A DNA stretch of 64,000 bases from Pseudomonas flavescens (lineage in GTDB: Bacteria > Pseudomonadota > Gammaproteobacteria > Pseudomonadales > Pseudomonadaceae): positions 3,720,001 through 3,784,000 of the forward strand of contig NZ_JACBYV010000001.1 of assembly GCF_013408425.1 (NCBI RefSeq), given 5' to 3'. The notes under the pieces are model-generated. The model had not been told where the DNA came from, ran no database searches, and saw nothing but the letters and a program-made list of their open reading frames with translations. Position numbers and translations under genes: made by a program. Below are positions 55,954 to 64,000 of the stretch, piece after piece; the first letter of the stretch is position 1; the number at the start of each line of letters is the position of its first letter.

Positions 55954-56412
55954 TTACTGCGCTTTCGGCCAGGGCAGAATCGGGATGGCGGTCACCGCAT
56001 TCTGTGGGCTGCCTTCGATGATTCTGTCGCTGTAGACCAGATACACCAGCGTGTTGCGTTTCTGGTCGAAGAAGCGCACCACCTGCATGGTCTTGAACAC
56101 CAGCGAGGTACGCTCGCGAAAGACCTCTTCGCCATCCTTGAGCTCACCGGCGAAGCTGATCGGGCCGACCTGCCGACAGGCAATCGATGCCTCGGCGCGG
56201 TCTTCCGCCAGGCCGAGACCACCCTTCACGCCACCGGTCTTGGCGCGCGACAGGTAACAGGTCACGCCCGCCACCTTCGGGTCGTCGAAGGCCTCGACCA
56301 CGATCTTGTCGTTAGGCCCCACCCACTTGAAGACGGTAGACACCTGCCCGATCTCTTCGGCAGACACCCACAGCGGCAACAGACACAACAACCCCAGCCA
56401 TCCTGCCTTCAT
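55954..56412 (-). CDS. creA: CreA-family periplasmic protein
   Basis: A 152-residue exported protein. The signal peptide is about 1-18 ([14 protein letters not shown]). The mature part matches Cre[79 protein letters not shown]. The function is not known. It is 42 bases upstream of... and convergent to the chemoreceptor at its 3' end; proB lies behind it on the same strand with 50 bases between. Confidence 0.95.
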   Translation of the reverse strand: MKAGWLGLLCLLPLWVSAEEIGQVSTVFKWVGPNDKIVVEAFDDPKVAGVTCYLSRAKTGGVKGGLGLAEDRAEASIACRQVGPISFAGELKDGEEVFRERTSLVFKTMQVVRFFDQKRNTLVYLVYSDRIIEGSPQNAVTAIPILPWPKAQ

Positions 56413-56462
56413 ACGTCACCTCTCATGGATACCGACAAAACACTCGCAACCTGTAGCGGCGT

Positions 56463-57581
56463 CTAAACCAGAATCAGGTTGTCGCGATGCACCAGCTCGG
56501 TCTCATCGACATAGCCGAGCAGACGCTCGATGTCATCCGAAGGACGGCCAATGATCTTCTGCGCCTCGAGCGCACTGTAGTTGGCCAGACCGCGGGCGAT
56601 CTCACGACCGTCCGGCGCCACGCAAACCACCATCTCACCGCGCCGGAAACTGCCCTGCACCGCCTTCACGCCCACCGGCAGCAGGCTCTTGCGGTCGGAC
56701 ACCAGCGCCTTCACCGCACCGGCATCCAGCACCAGCGTACCGCGCGTCTGCAGATGCCCCGCCAGCCACTGCTTGCGCGCCGCCAGCATGCCGCGCTCCG
56801 GCACCAGCAGGGTACCGAGCAACTCGCCGGCCTTGAGCCGCGCCAGCACCTGCTCGATGGCACCACCGACAATCACGGTATGCGCCCCGGAACGCGCCGC
56901 CAGCCGTGCAGCCCGCAACTTGGTCTGCATGCCACCACGCCCCAGTGCACCACCGACACCACCGGCGACGGCATCCAGCGCCGGATCGTCGGCACGCGCC
57001 TCGTGGATCAGCTGGGCATCGGGGTTGTTGCGCGGATCAGCGTCGAACATGCCGTCGCGGTCGGTGAGGATCACCAGCAGGTCGGCCTCTACCAGGTTGG
57101 CCACCAGCGCTGCCAGGGTGTCGTTGTCACCGAAACGAATGCCGTCGGTCACCACGGTATCGTTCTCGTTGATCACCGGGACCACGTCGAGATCGATCAG
57201 CGTGCGCAAGGTACTGCGCGCATTGAGGTAACGCTTGCGATCGGACAGGTCGTCGTGGGTCAGCAGAATCTGCGCCGTGCGCCGACCGTGCTCGCCGAAA
57301 CTCGACTCCCAGGCCTGTACCAGGCCCATCTGACCGATGGCGGCAGCCGCCTGCAGCTCGTGAATGGCACTCGGTCGCGCAGTCCAGCCAAGGCGGCTCA
57401 TGCCCGCCGCCACCGCGCCGGACGATACCAGCACAAGCTCGACGCCCTGCGCCCGCAGCGCCACCATCTGCTCGACCCACACCGCCATGGCGCCGCGATC
57501 CAGGCCCTTGCCATCGGCCGTCAGCAAGGCACTGCCAATCTTCACCACCCAGCGCTGCGCACCGCTTACCTTGTCACGCAT
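56463..57581 (-). CDS. proB: Glutamate 5-kinase
   Basis: A 372-residue enzyme, the first step of proline synthesis. The amino-acid-kinase domain shows [58 protein letters not shown] and [19 protein letters not shown]-terminal PUA domain follows (about 275-370). The 372-residue length matches the E. coli/Pseudomonas type (267 in PUA-less forms). ATG 57581 gives this length. It follows obgE, the conserved order rplU-rpmA-obgE-proB. Confidence 0.97.
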   Translation of the reverse strand: MRDKVSGAQRWVVKIGSALLTADGKGLDRGAMAVWVEQMVALRAQGVELVLVSSGAVAAGMSRLGWTARPSAIHELQAAAAIGQMGLVQAWESSFGEHGRRTAQILLTHDDLSDRKRYLNARSTLRTLIDLDVVPVINENDTVVTDGIRFGDNDTLAALVANLVEADLLVILTDRDGMFDADPRNNPDAQLIHEARADDPALDAVAGGVGGALGRGGMQTKLRAARLAARSGAHTVIVGGAIEQVLARLKAGELLGTLLVPERGMLAARKQWLAGHLQTRGTLVLDAGAVKALVSDRKSLLPVGVKAVQGSFRRGEMVVCVAPDGREIARGLANYSALEAQKIIGRPSDDIERLLGYVDETELVHRDNLILV

Positions 57582-57644
57582 GTTCACCAACCCCAGCCAG
57601 AAGCTCATTTCGCAAGCCATCACCGACGGCAACGGCCAAAACTT

Positions 57645-57672
57645 ACGAAAACGCCGCTAAAAAGCGGCGTCT
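57645..57672 (-). terminator. Hairpin between obgE and proB
   Basis: The stem ACGCCGCT/AGCGGCGT with a TTTT loop is followed by TTTTCG on the minus strand. It lies 10 bases past the obgE stop and may attenuate readthrough into proB. Confidence 0.7.
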
Positions 57673-57681
57673 GTCGTCCAA

Positions 57682-58920
<1,239 letters not shown>

Positions 58921-59085
58921 TTAAAACGCGGGTCACTGAAACAAGAAACACCGGGTGCTTGCAAAATTGCCCTGAAACCGCCCGCGTCAACCCAGGACAG
59001 TTTGGCAAGAACCCACGCAATACGTGCCTCGCAGCCACTTTGCAGATAGCAAGCAGAGCCAAGCCACGCCATAGGATACAGAAAC

Positions 59086-59115
59086 AAAAAAGCCCCGTCG
59101 CAGGACGGGGCTTTT
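59086..59115 (-). terminator. Intrinsic terminator after rpmA
   Basis: The stem AAAAGCCCCGTC-GCAG-GACGGGGCTTTT is followed by T residues on the minus strand. It lies 16 bases past the stop. Confidence 0.9.
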
Positions 59116-59130
59116 CCAGCAACGTCGCGG

Positions 59131-59388
59131 TTAAGCTGCGACGACGCTCACGTAACGACGACCGAAGGCGCCTTTTACTTCAAACTTGATCACGCCTTCG
59201 ATTTTCGCGAAGAGGGTGTGATCCTTACCCATGCCAACGCCGTAACCAGCGTGGAATTGGGTGCCGCGCTGACGCACGATGATGTTGCCAGGAATGATTT
59301 TCTGGCCGCCATACATCTTCACGCCAAGGCGTTTGGCTTCTGAGTCGCGACCGTTGCGGGTACTACCGCCAGCTTTTTTGTGTGCCAT
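59131..59388 (-). CDS. rpmA: 50S ribosomal protein L27
   Basis: An 85-residue large-subunit protein whose N-terminal tail reaches the peptidyl-transferase centre. [20 protein letters not shown], then [20 protein letters not shown], is diagnostic. No N-terminal cleavage extension is present, as in other Gram-negatives. It is 38 bases after rplU. Confidence 0.99.
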   Translation of the reverse strand: MAHKKAGGSTRNGRDSEAKRLGVKMYGGQKIIPGNIIVRQRGTQFHAGYGVGMGKDHTLFAKIEGVIKFEVKGAFGRRYVSVVAA

Positions 59389-59426
59389 GAGTTCAATACT
59401 CCTATAAAGGGTTCAGGCGAAACGAA

Positions 59427-59738
59427 TCAGGCCTGAATACCGGTGATTTTGATCTCAGTGAACCACTGACGGTGGCCCTGACGCTTCATGTGGTGCTTAC
59501 GACGGCGGAACTTGATGATGGTGACTTTATCGTGACGACCTTGCGAAACGACTTCAGCCGACACCTTGGCGCCTTCGATGACCGGACCACCGATGGTCAC
59601 GTCGTCACCGTTGCCGATCAGCAACACGCGGTCGAAAGTAACGGCTTCGCCAGTGGCGATTTCCAGTTTCTCGACCTTGAGGTATTCGCCTTCGGTGACT
59701 TTGTATTGCTTGCCACCAGTAACAATTACTGCGTACAT
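59427..59738 (-). CDS. rplU: 50S ribosomal protein L21
   Basis: A 103-residue large-subunit protein: [20 protein letters not shown] start, [20 protein letters not shown], and [17 protein letters not shown] end. It is the first gene of rplU-rpmA and divergent from ispB. A TATAAA about 36 bases upstream on the minus strand may be part of its promoter. Confidence 0.99.
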   Translation of the reverse strand: MYAVIVTGGKQYKVTEGEYLKVEKLEIATGEAVTFDRVLLIGNGDDVTIGGPVIEGAKVSAEVVSQGRHDKVTIIKFRRRKHHMKRQGHRQWFTEIKITGIQA

Positions 59739-60039
59739 GGTAAATCTCCGTTAATCCTGCTCACCCAGCGCTTTATAGGAATAAGTGTCGGCTGGCATGG
59801 CTGCTTGGGGCCGGAAGGACACCCTTGCAATTGCGTAAGGCAGGGAAATACCCAGGGGGAAGTTCAGGGTGCGCGATTGTACGCAAGCCCCCGGAGCTGC
59901 GCAAGCACCATGAGCGCTCGCCACGACCGCTCTGCCACGGCAGGCCGGGTCGCAGCCTTTTAAGCGCGCCCTTCGGCTTGCACTGAAACGTCAAGAGCCC
60001 CTAACATGCCGCGCAACCTAGAAGGAGCACGTGTCGCTG

Positions 60040-61008
60040 ATGCAACCCCAGGCTTTTTACAGTGTGGTAGCGGATGACTTTACCGCCGTGGACGGCATTA
60101 TCCGTCAACAGCTGGTTTCCCGCGTCCCGCTGGTCGAGAAGATCGGCGACTACATCATTTCCGCCGGTGGCAAACGCCTGCGCCCGCTGCTCGTGCTGCT
60201 CAGCGGCAAGGCACTGGGCATGAGCGACGACCGTCTGCGCCTGCTGGCCGCCACCATCGAGTTCCTGCACACCGCCACCCTGCTGCATGACGATGTGGTC
60301 GACATGTCGGACATGCGCCGCGGCCGCAGCACCGCCAACGCACAGTGGGGCAATGCGCCAAGCGTGCTGGTCGGCGACTTCCTCTATTCGCGCTCGTTCG
60401 AAATGATGGTCGAACTGGGCTCGATGCCGGTCATGAAGATCCTTGCCAAGGCCACTCGCGTGATCGCCGAAGGCGAGGTGCTGCAGCTGACCAAGATCCG
60501 CGACGCCAGCACCACCGAAGAAACCTACATGGAAGTCATCCGCGGCAAGACGGCCATGCTGTTCGAGGCCTCGACCCAGAGTGCCGCAGCGCTGGCCGAA
60601 GCCACGCCAGAGCAGAACGAAGCACTGCGCACGTTCGGTGATCACCTGGGCGTGGCCTTCCAATTGGTCGACGACCTGCTCGACTACAAGGGCGATGCAG
60701 CCACCCTGGGCAAGAACGTCGGTGACGACCTGGCCGAAGGCAAGCCCACCCTGCCGCTCATCTACACCATGCGCGAAGGCCAGCCGGAGCAGGCGGCACT
60801 GGTACGCAAGGCGATTCAGAAGGGTGGCCTGGAAGACCTGGAAAGCATCCGCAATGCCGTGGAAGCGGCCGGTGCCCTGGATTACACCGCCAACCTGGCC
60901 CGCGACTACGCCGAACGCGCCATCGCCTGCCTGGAAGTGCTGCCGCCAAGCCCGTATCGCGACGCGCTGGTGGAACTGAGCCACTTTGCCGTAGCCCGCA
61001 CGCACTGA
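60040..61008 (+). CDS. ispB: Polyprenyl diphosphate synthase for the ubiquinone tail
   Basis: A 322-residue trans-prenyltransferase that extends farnesyl diphosphate with IPP (octaprenyl in E. coli, nonaprenyl in Pseudomonas). The two Asp-rich motifs are LLHDDVVDMSD (about 83) and QLVDDLLDYKGD (about 210). ATG 60040 gives the family start MQPQAFYSVV. A GTG at 60031 is an alternative, but the AAGGAG sits only three bases before it and 12 before the ATG, so the choice is not firm. It ends at a strong terminator. Confidence 0.95.
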   Translation: MQPQAFYSVVADDFTAVDGIIRQQLVSRVPLVEKIGDYIISAGGKRLRPLLVLLSGKALGMSDDRLRLLAATIEFLHTATLLHDDVVDMSDMRRGRSTANAQWGNAPSVLVGDFLYSRSFEMMVELGSMPVMKILAKATRVIAEGEVLQLTKIRDASTTEETYMEVIRGKTAMLFEASTQSAAALAEATPEQNEALRTFGDHLGVAFQLVDDLLDYKGDAATLGKNVGDDLAEGKPTLPLIYTMREGQPEQAALVRKAIQKGGLEDLESIRNAVEAAGALDYTANLARDYAERAIACLEVLPPSPYRDALVELSHFAVARTH

Positions 61009-61028
61009 CTGCGAGAACAGCGTACCGA

Positions 61029-61055
61029 GGCCCGTCCATGTGACGGGCTTTTTTG
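61029..61055 (+). terminator. Intrinsic terminator after ispB
   Basis: The stem GCCCGTC (61030-61036) and GACGGGC (61042-61048) is followed by six T residues. Confidence 0.9.
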
Positions 61056-61163
61056 TGGCACGCGCTGCGGGTTGCCCGCTCCCCGCTCATCGGCAGGGAC
61101 TGGAAATCAGCGCTGACGACTGGATCGACGAAAGGCTGCGATTAACGCTTGCTATTATCGTAA

Positions 61164-61178
61164 TAAGAATTATTCTCA
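61164..61178 (+). promoter_or_regulatory. Fur box upstream of the small PA4570-like gene
   Basis: TAAGAATTATTCTCA agrees with the Fur 7-1-7 consensus at 11 of 14 half-site positions and lies 31 bases before the start codon. Iron repression is the expected result. Confidence 0.7.
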
Positions 61179-61209
61179 TATCTACCATTGACTCAGGGAG
61201 ATGATGAGC

Positions 61210-61437
61210 ATGACTTACTTGATAGACGCCTGGCTGGATCGCCCTCACCCCTATCTGCGCATCCTGCACCGGGAAACGGGCGAAGTCTGCGCCGTTCTCG
61301 AAGAAGAAGCGCTGGATGAACTGCGTAAACAGGGTGATCTGGATCTGCACGAGCTGAATTCCAGCGAGCCACTGGTGCTCAAGGAACTGGTCCGCAGTTT
61401 GTTCCTGTACTGCTACGCCCGGGCCTTGCGCCCGTGA
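61210..61437 (+). CDS. Small iron-responsive protein of unknown function (PA4570-like)
   Basis: A 75-residue cytosolic protein: MTYLIDAWLDRPHPYLRILH start, an acidic helical middle (EEEALDELRKQGDLDLHELN), and a Leu/Arg-rich end. No known domain is recognised. It resembles, from memory, P. aeruginosa PA4570, a small protein strongly induced by iron limitation; the Fur box at 61164-61178 fits this. Three in-frame ATGs (61201, 61204, 61210) follow AGGGAG; only 61210 has normal spacing (nine bases). Confidence 0.8.
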   Translation: MTYLIDAWLDRPHPYLRILHRETGEVCAVLEEEALDELRKQGDLDLHELNSSEPLVLKELVRSLFLYCYARALRP

Positions 61438-61469
61438 AGTTGGCGTATGCGAAGGCTCGCGAGCCAGCT

Positions 61470-61558
61470 GTAGGGTGGGCAGCGCTGCACCGCCCACCAC
61501 CACTGGACCGCAATGCTGGATGAATAGCGCGACCGCAGGCGCACCATCCACCCTGTGC
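61470..61558. repeat. GTAGGGTGG-type palindromic element
   Basis: GTAGGGTGGGC...GCCCACC at 61470-61500 and an outer GGATG...CATCCACCCT around 61518-61555 fill the space between the PA4570-like gene and fklB. It is related to the elements at 26989-27066 and in the 261-bp repeats. Confidence 0.6.
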
Positions 61559-61563
61559 CGCGA

Positions 61564-62181
61564 TTACAGAATGTCGAGCAGCTCGACATCGAATACCAGC
61601 ACGCTGTGTGGTGGGATGCTGCCAACGCCCTGGGCGCCATAGGCCAGCTCGCTCGGCACGTAGAGGCGCCATTTGCTGCCGGTACCCATCAGTTGCAGGG
61701 CCTCAGTCCAACCGGCGATCACGCCACCGACCGGGAATTCGGCCGGCTGGCCGCGCTCGTAGGAGCTGTCGAATACGCTGCCGTCGATCAGGGTGCCGTG
61801 ATAGTGAGTGCGCACGCTGTCATCACGCGATGGCTTGGCGCCCTCGCCTGCGGTCAGTACTTCGTACTGCAGACCGGATTCCAGCACGGTGATGCCCTGG
61901 CGCTTGGCGTTCTCGGCCAGGAAAGCCAGGCCGGCACCAGCAGCAGCGTCGGCCTTGGCCTTGGCTTCGGCCTGCATGACATCACGGATTACCTTGAAGC
62001 TGGCCGACAGCTCGGCTTCGCTGACACGGCTTTCCTGACCAGCGAATGCATCGGCCAGCCCTGCCAGAACGGCTTCGAGGCTGACGCCCGGCGGCGGATT
62101 GTCACGCAGTTGGCCACCAAGTTGGCGGCCGATGCCGTAGCTGACGCGTGCTTCGTCAGTGGAAAGATTGAGTTCGGGCAT
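61564..62181 (-). CDS. fklB: FKBP-type peptidyl-prolyl isomerase FklB
   Basis: A 205-residue prolyl isomerase of the FklB/Mip-like group without a signal peptide. An N-terminal helical dimerisation domain (about 1-95, ARVSYGIGRQLGGQLRDN; AFAGQESRVSEAEL) is followed by an FKBP domain (about 110-205) with VRTHYHGTLIDGSVFDSSYE, GVIAGWTEALQLM and IPPHSVLVFDVELL. ATG 62181 has GGAG seven bases upstream. Confidence 0.95.
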   Translation of the reverse strand: MPELNLSTDEARVSYGIGRQLGGQLRDNPPPGVSLEAVLAGLADAFAGQESRVSEAELSASFKVIRDVMQAEAKAKADAAAGAGLAFLAENAKRQGITVLESGLQYEVLTAGEGAKPSRDDSVRTHYHGTLIDGSVFDSSYERGQPAEFPVGGVIAGWTEALQLMGTGSKWRLYVPSELAYGAQGVGSIPPHSVLVFDVELLDIL

Positions 62182-62412
62182 GTCGCCGCTCCGCAAGCTG
62201 GAAAAAAGGCTGACTAGCCTATGGGCTGTTGGCGCTTCAACGCAAGCCGCGTTGCAGCGAGAAATCTCGCAAGGCCGGGCGGCGAGGCGAAGAACGCAGG
62301 GAGTGGTATTCCCTTTTCAAGTCATCCAGCGACGCATGGCGAGATTTCCCGCGCAACCCACAGTGCCGCGCCGGCGCGGTCCTGCTGAAACGTCAACAGA
62401 CCCGATGACGGC

Positions 62413-62718
62413 TCACCAGCGGCTGCGCAGGCTGACAGGCACACGCAGCGCGTCACGGGTTCCGCCTGGCAGGCCACACATCTCGTCGTACGCCGAGGCA
62501 TGCACCAGAAAAAGCGGCACCTCGGGCAGTTCCTGCAGCAGGTCCCTGGCGTGTTCCACGGAGCGCAAGCGCAGGTTGCGGCCGGCGTCATCGAGGAGAT
62601 GACAGCGCCGCTGGCTAGCGACGATCTGCAACAGGTAGATCCCCCCTTCCAGAGAAATCAGTTCGAGTTCGCTTACCGCACCATCGCGAGCCGCGCGCAG
62701 CAATTCGGGCAGAGTCAT
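62413..62718 (-). CDS. DUF6482-like conserved small protein
   Basis: A 101-residue cytosolic protein: LLRAARDGAVSELELISLEG, LLQIVASQRRCHLLDDAG, SVEHARDLLQELPEVPLFLV, then a Cys-containing segment (YDEMCGLPGG). I recall similar Pseudomonas proteins (DUF6482), but the function is unknown. GAGG precedes the ATG. It is followed after 230 bases by fklB on the same strand. Confidence 0.78.
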   Translation of the reverse strand: MTLPELLRAARDGAVSELELISLEGGIYLLQIVASQRRCHLLDDAGRNLRLRSVEHARDLLQELPEVPLFLVHASAYDEMCGLPGGTRDALRVPVSLRSRW

Positions 62719-62773
62719 GGCATATCCTCGAGAGCTGGAACCGTCACTATACGTTCGCCGTCACGCAGATAAC

Positions 62774-62811
62774 AAAACGCCCGGCCTTGCAGTGCAAAGC
62801 CGGGCGTTCCT
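62774..62811. terminator. Bidirectional-type terminator hairpin before DUF6482-like gene
   Basis: The stem ACGCCCGGC/GCCGGGCGT, with TTTTG on the minus strand, lies 20 bases past the yqhA stop. Confidence 0.75.
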
Positions 62812-62830
62812 GGCTGCATCGGCGTACCGA

Positions 62831-63319
62831 TCAGTGCTTGGTCAGCTTGTCCAGGTAGCCCATGGCGAAGGCTGAAACGACGAACGTCATGTGGATGATC
62901 ACGTACCACATGAGGTGATCGGCTTCGTGATTACGTGCGTCCATGAATACCCGCAGCAGGTGAATCGAGGAAATGGCCACGATGGAGGCCGCGACCTTCA
63001 TCTTCAGCGAGCTGGAGTCCATCTTGCCCAGCCAGCTGAGCTTTTCCTTGCCTTCATCGATATCCAGTTGCGAAACGAAGTTCTCGTAGCCGGACATCAT
63101 CACCATCACCAGCAGACCACCGACCAGGGCCATGTCGACCAGCGACAGCAGCACCAGAATCAGATCCGCTTCGGCAATGGCGAAAACGTTGGGCAGGACA
63201 TGAAAGACTTCCTGGAAGAACTTCAGTGCCAGCGCCAGCAGGCCAAGCGACAGACCTAGATAGATGGGGGCCAGCAGCCAGCGCGATGCGTACATCGCGT
63301 TTTCGATAAAGCGTTCCAT
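62831..63319 (-). CDS. yqhA: YqhA-family inner-membrane protein
   Basis: A 162-residue protein of TIGR00645/UPF0114. It has about four transmembrane helices: near 13-33 ([20 protein letters not shown]), 51-77, 105-125 and 134-155. The conserved start [20 protein letters not shown], and the loop [20 protein letters not shown], are typical. The function is unknown. It is monocistronic, ending at the hairpin 62774-62811. Confidence 0.93.
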   Translation of the reverse strand: MERFIENAMYASRWLLAPIYLGLSLGLLALALKFFQEVFHVLPNVFAIAEADLILVLLSLVDMALVGGLLVMVMMSGYENFVSQLDIDEGKEKLSWLGKMDSSSLKMKVAASIVAISSIHLLRVFMDARNHEADHLMWYVIIHMTFVVSAFAMGYLDKLTKH

Positions 63320-63437
63320 GGACTCTCACAAATGATTGAAACAGCGGGCGAGTATACCCAGCAGCGAGGCGCAGGCAAGCCAAGGCCGGCAGCCTGAAAG
63401 GGGCCTATATAACGCAATCGATAGCAGCAATGCACAT

Positions 63438-63446
63438 TGTGGATAA
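63438..63446 (-). promoter_or_regulatory. Perfect DnaA box
   Basis: TGTGGATAA (TTATCCACA on the minus strand) lies in the spacer between yqhA and the next minus-strand ORF. Two more boxes occur at 63920-63942. Confidence 0.45.
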
Positions 63447-63512
63447 GAACTGCGACGCATAGCCGCAGTGCACCGCTCAGCCCCTCGAAAAAACATCCGA
63501 GAGGCTCCTCGC

Positions 63513-63854
63513 TCAGCTGTCAGGCAACAACGGATGGGCAGCAGTCGAGTGGCGATTGTCACCGTTGATGCGCCGCAACTCGGCCTGGGCATGCAGGCGC
63601 CAGATCGGCGGTTCACTGCAGGCACCATACCCCTGAACGGCCAGGCTCTCGGCGATTTCATCGAGCAGCTCTTCAACCACCAAAGGGCCGTGGAATGGGC
63701 CTTGTGCCTTGACGGCGGAGGGTTGCCTGGCGGACATGCCGGCGATGCAGATCAATGTCCAAAGACCTCGATCACCCGCCAGCGGCAGTACCGCGCACTC
63801 GATGCGCGTGGTCACGCCCAGGTATTCACGAGTCAGGCAGAGGCTACGCGACAC
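63513..63854 (-). CDS. Short conserved-looking hypothetical protein
   Basis: A 113-residue cytosolic protein starting at GTG 63854, with GAGG nine bases upstream. An in-frame TTG at 63911 would lengthen it. Sequence features: LCLTREYLGVTTRIECAVLP, GLWTLICIAGMSAR, VVEELLDEIAESLAVQGYGA. There is no signal peptide and no recognised domain. Its position after a yqhA/fklB block recalls PA4575 of P. aeruginosa, but I cannot confirm homology. Confidence 0.6.
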   Translation of the reverse strand: MSRSLCLTREYLGVTTRIECAVLPLAGDRGLWTLICIAGMSARQPSAVKAQGPFHGPLVVEELLDEIAESLAVQGYGACSEPPIWRLHAQAELRRINGDNRHSTAAHPLLPDS

Positions 63855-63919
63855 GGCGGCAATCCTCGCGGAAACAGACTTGCAGCCTACACCTGTAACC
63901 TCTATTGGCAAAGGCAGGC

Positions 63920-63942
63920 TTATTCACAGAACCTGTGGATAA
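63920..63942. promoter_or_regulatory. Two DnaA boxes facing each other
   Basis: TTATTCACA (63920-63928, matching TTATNCACA) and TGTGGATAA (63934-63942) are separated by five bases near the window end. A third box is at 63438-63446. Confidence 0.45.
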
Positions 63943-64000
63943 CTCTGTGCATGACAGGTGCGCAAGCGCGGCCATCCAGCATGCTGAATAGCCGCGGGCG

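Overview
The window is about 64 kb of GC-rich (roughly 60-65 %) chromosomal DNA from a gammaproteobacterium that is almost certainly Pseudomonas in the broad sense. Evidence: a periplasmic azurin, the petABC bc1 operon beside sspA/sspB, the bau beta-alanine cluster, dispersed REP-type palindromes, and a gene order that matches what I recall of several P. aeruginosa segments. The species cannot be fixed from sequence alone.

Layout: (1) 1-6870: end of a threonine-dehydratase-like gene, then a cassette of AraC regulator, FyuA-like TonB receptor, RhtX/FptX-like MFS transporter and FAD monooxygenase with a good Fur box in the divergent promoter. It looks like uptake of a phenolate (yersiniabactin/pyochelin-type) siderophore without biosynthesis genes. 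(2) 7039-21080: housekeeping block with CsbD and BON stress proteins, sspB-sspA, petA-petB-petC, rplM-rpsI, tas, nfi, a GlxA-type regulator, zapE, trpS, an alpha/beta hydrolase, zapG/yhcB and a FabR/DesT-like regulator. (3) 21080-28250: a DnaA-box-rich spacer, azurin, a seven-unit REP array, and a liv/bra branched-chain amino-acid ABC operon. (4) 28690-33080: accessory region with a secreted metallo-beta-lactamase-fold protein, a C4-like antisense RNA leader in front of a BRO-N antirepressor, a NYN/LOTUS protein, an AT-rich orphan gene and three tandem copies of a 261-bp repeat. (5) 33095-37380: the bauC-bauB-bauA operon with divergent bauR. (6) 37560-46030: a Cys-rich lipoprotein, a Tat-exported aldo-keto reductase, a RutR-like TetR followed by yigZ, ybaK and a 2-hydroxyacid dehydrogenase, mpl-ubiX-lipoprotein, mtfA and ppa. 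(7) 46110-64000: housekeeping block ispH-fkpB-lspA-ileS-ribF-murJ, rpsT, a chemoreceptor, creA, proB-obgE, rpmA-rplU, ispB, a small Fur-box gene, fklB, a DUF6482-like gene, yqhA and a short conserved-looking ORF.

How it works together: one minus-strand run (46.1-52 kb) couples isoprenoid synthesis, lipoprotein maturation, isoleucyl-tRNA and flavin synthesis, and ends at the lipid II flippase. ispB supplies the ubiquinone side chain and ubiX the flavin cofactor for ubiquinone synthesis, and petABC uses the quinone. Two Fur boxes (1472-1486 and 61164-61178) mark iron-responsive transcription.

I saw no tRNA or rRNA gene, CRISPR array, transposase, integrase or restriction system. The best candidates for unusual biology are the C4-like leader with its antirepressor, the two tandem repeat arrays, the DnaA-box cluster, and the siderophore cassette with its monooxygenase.
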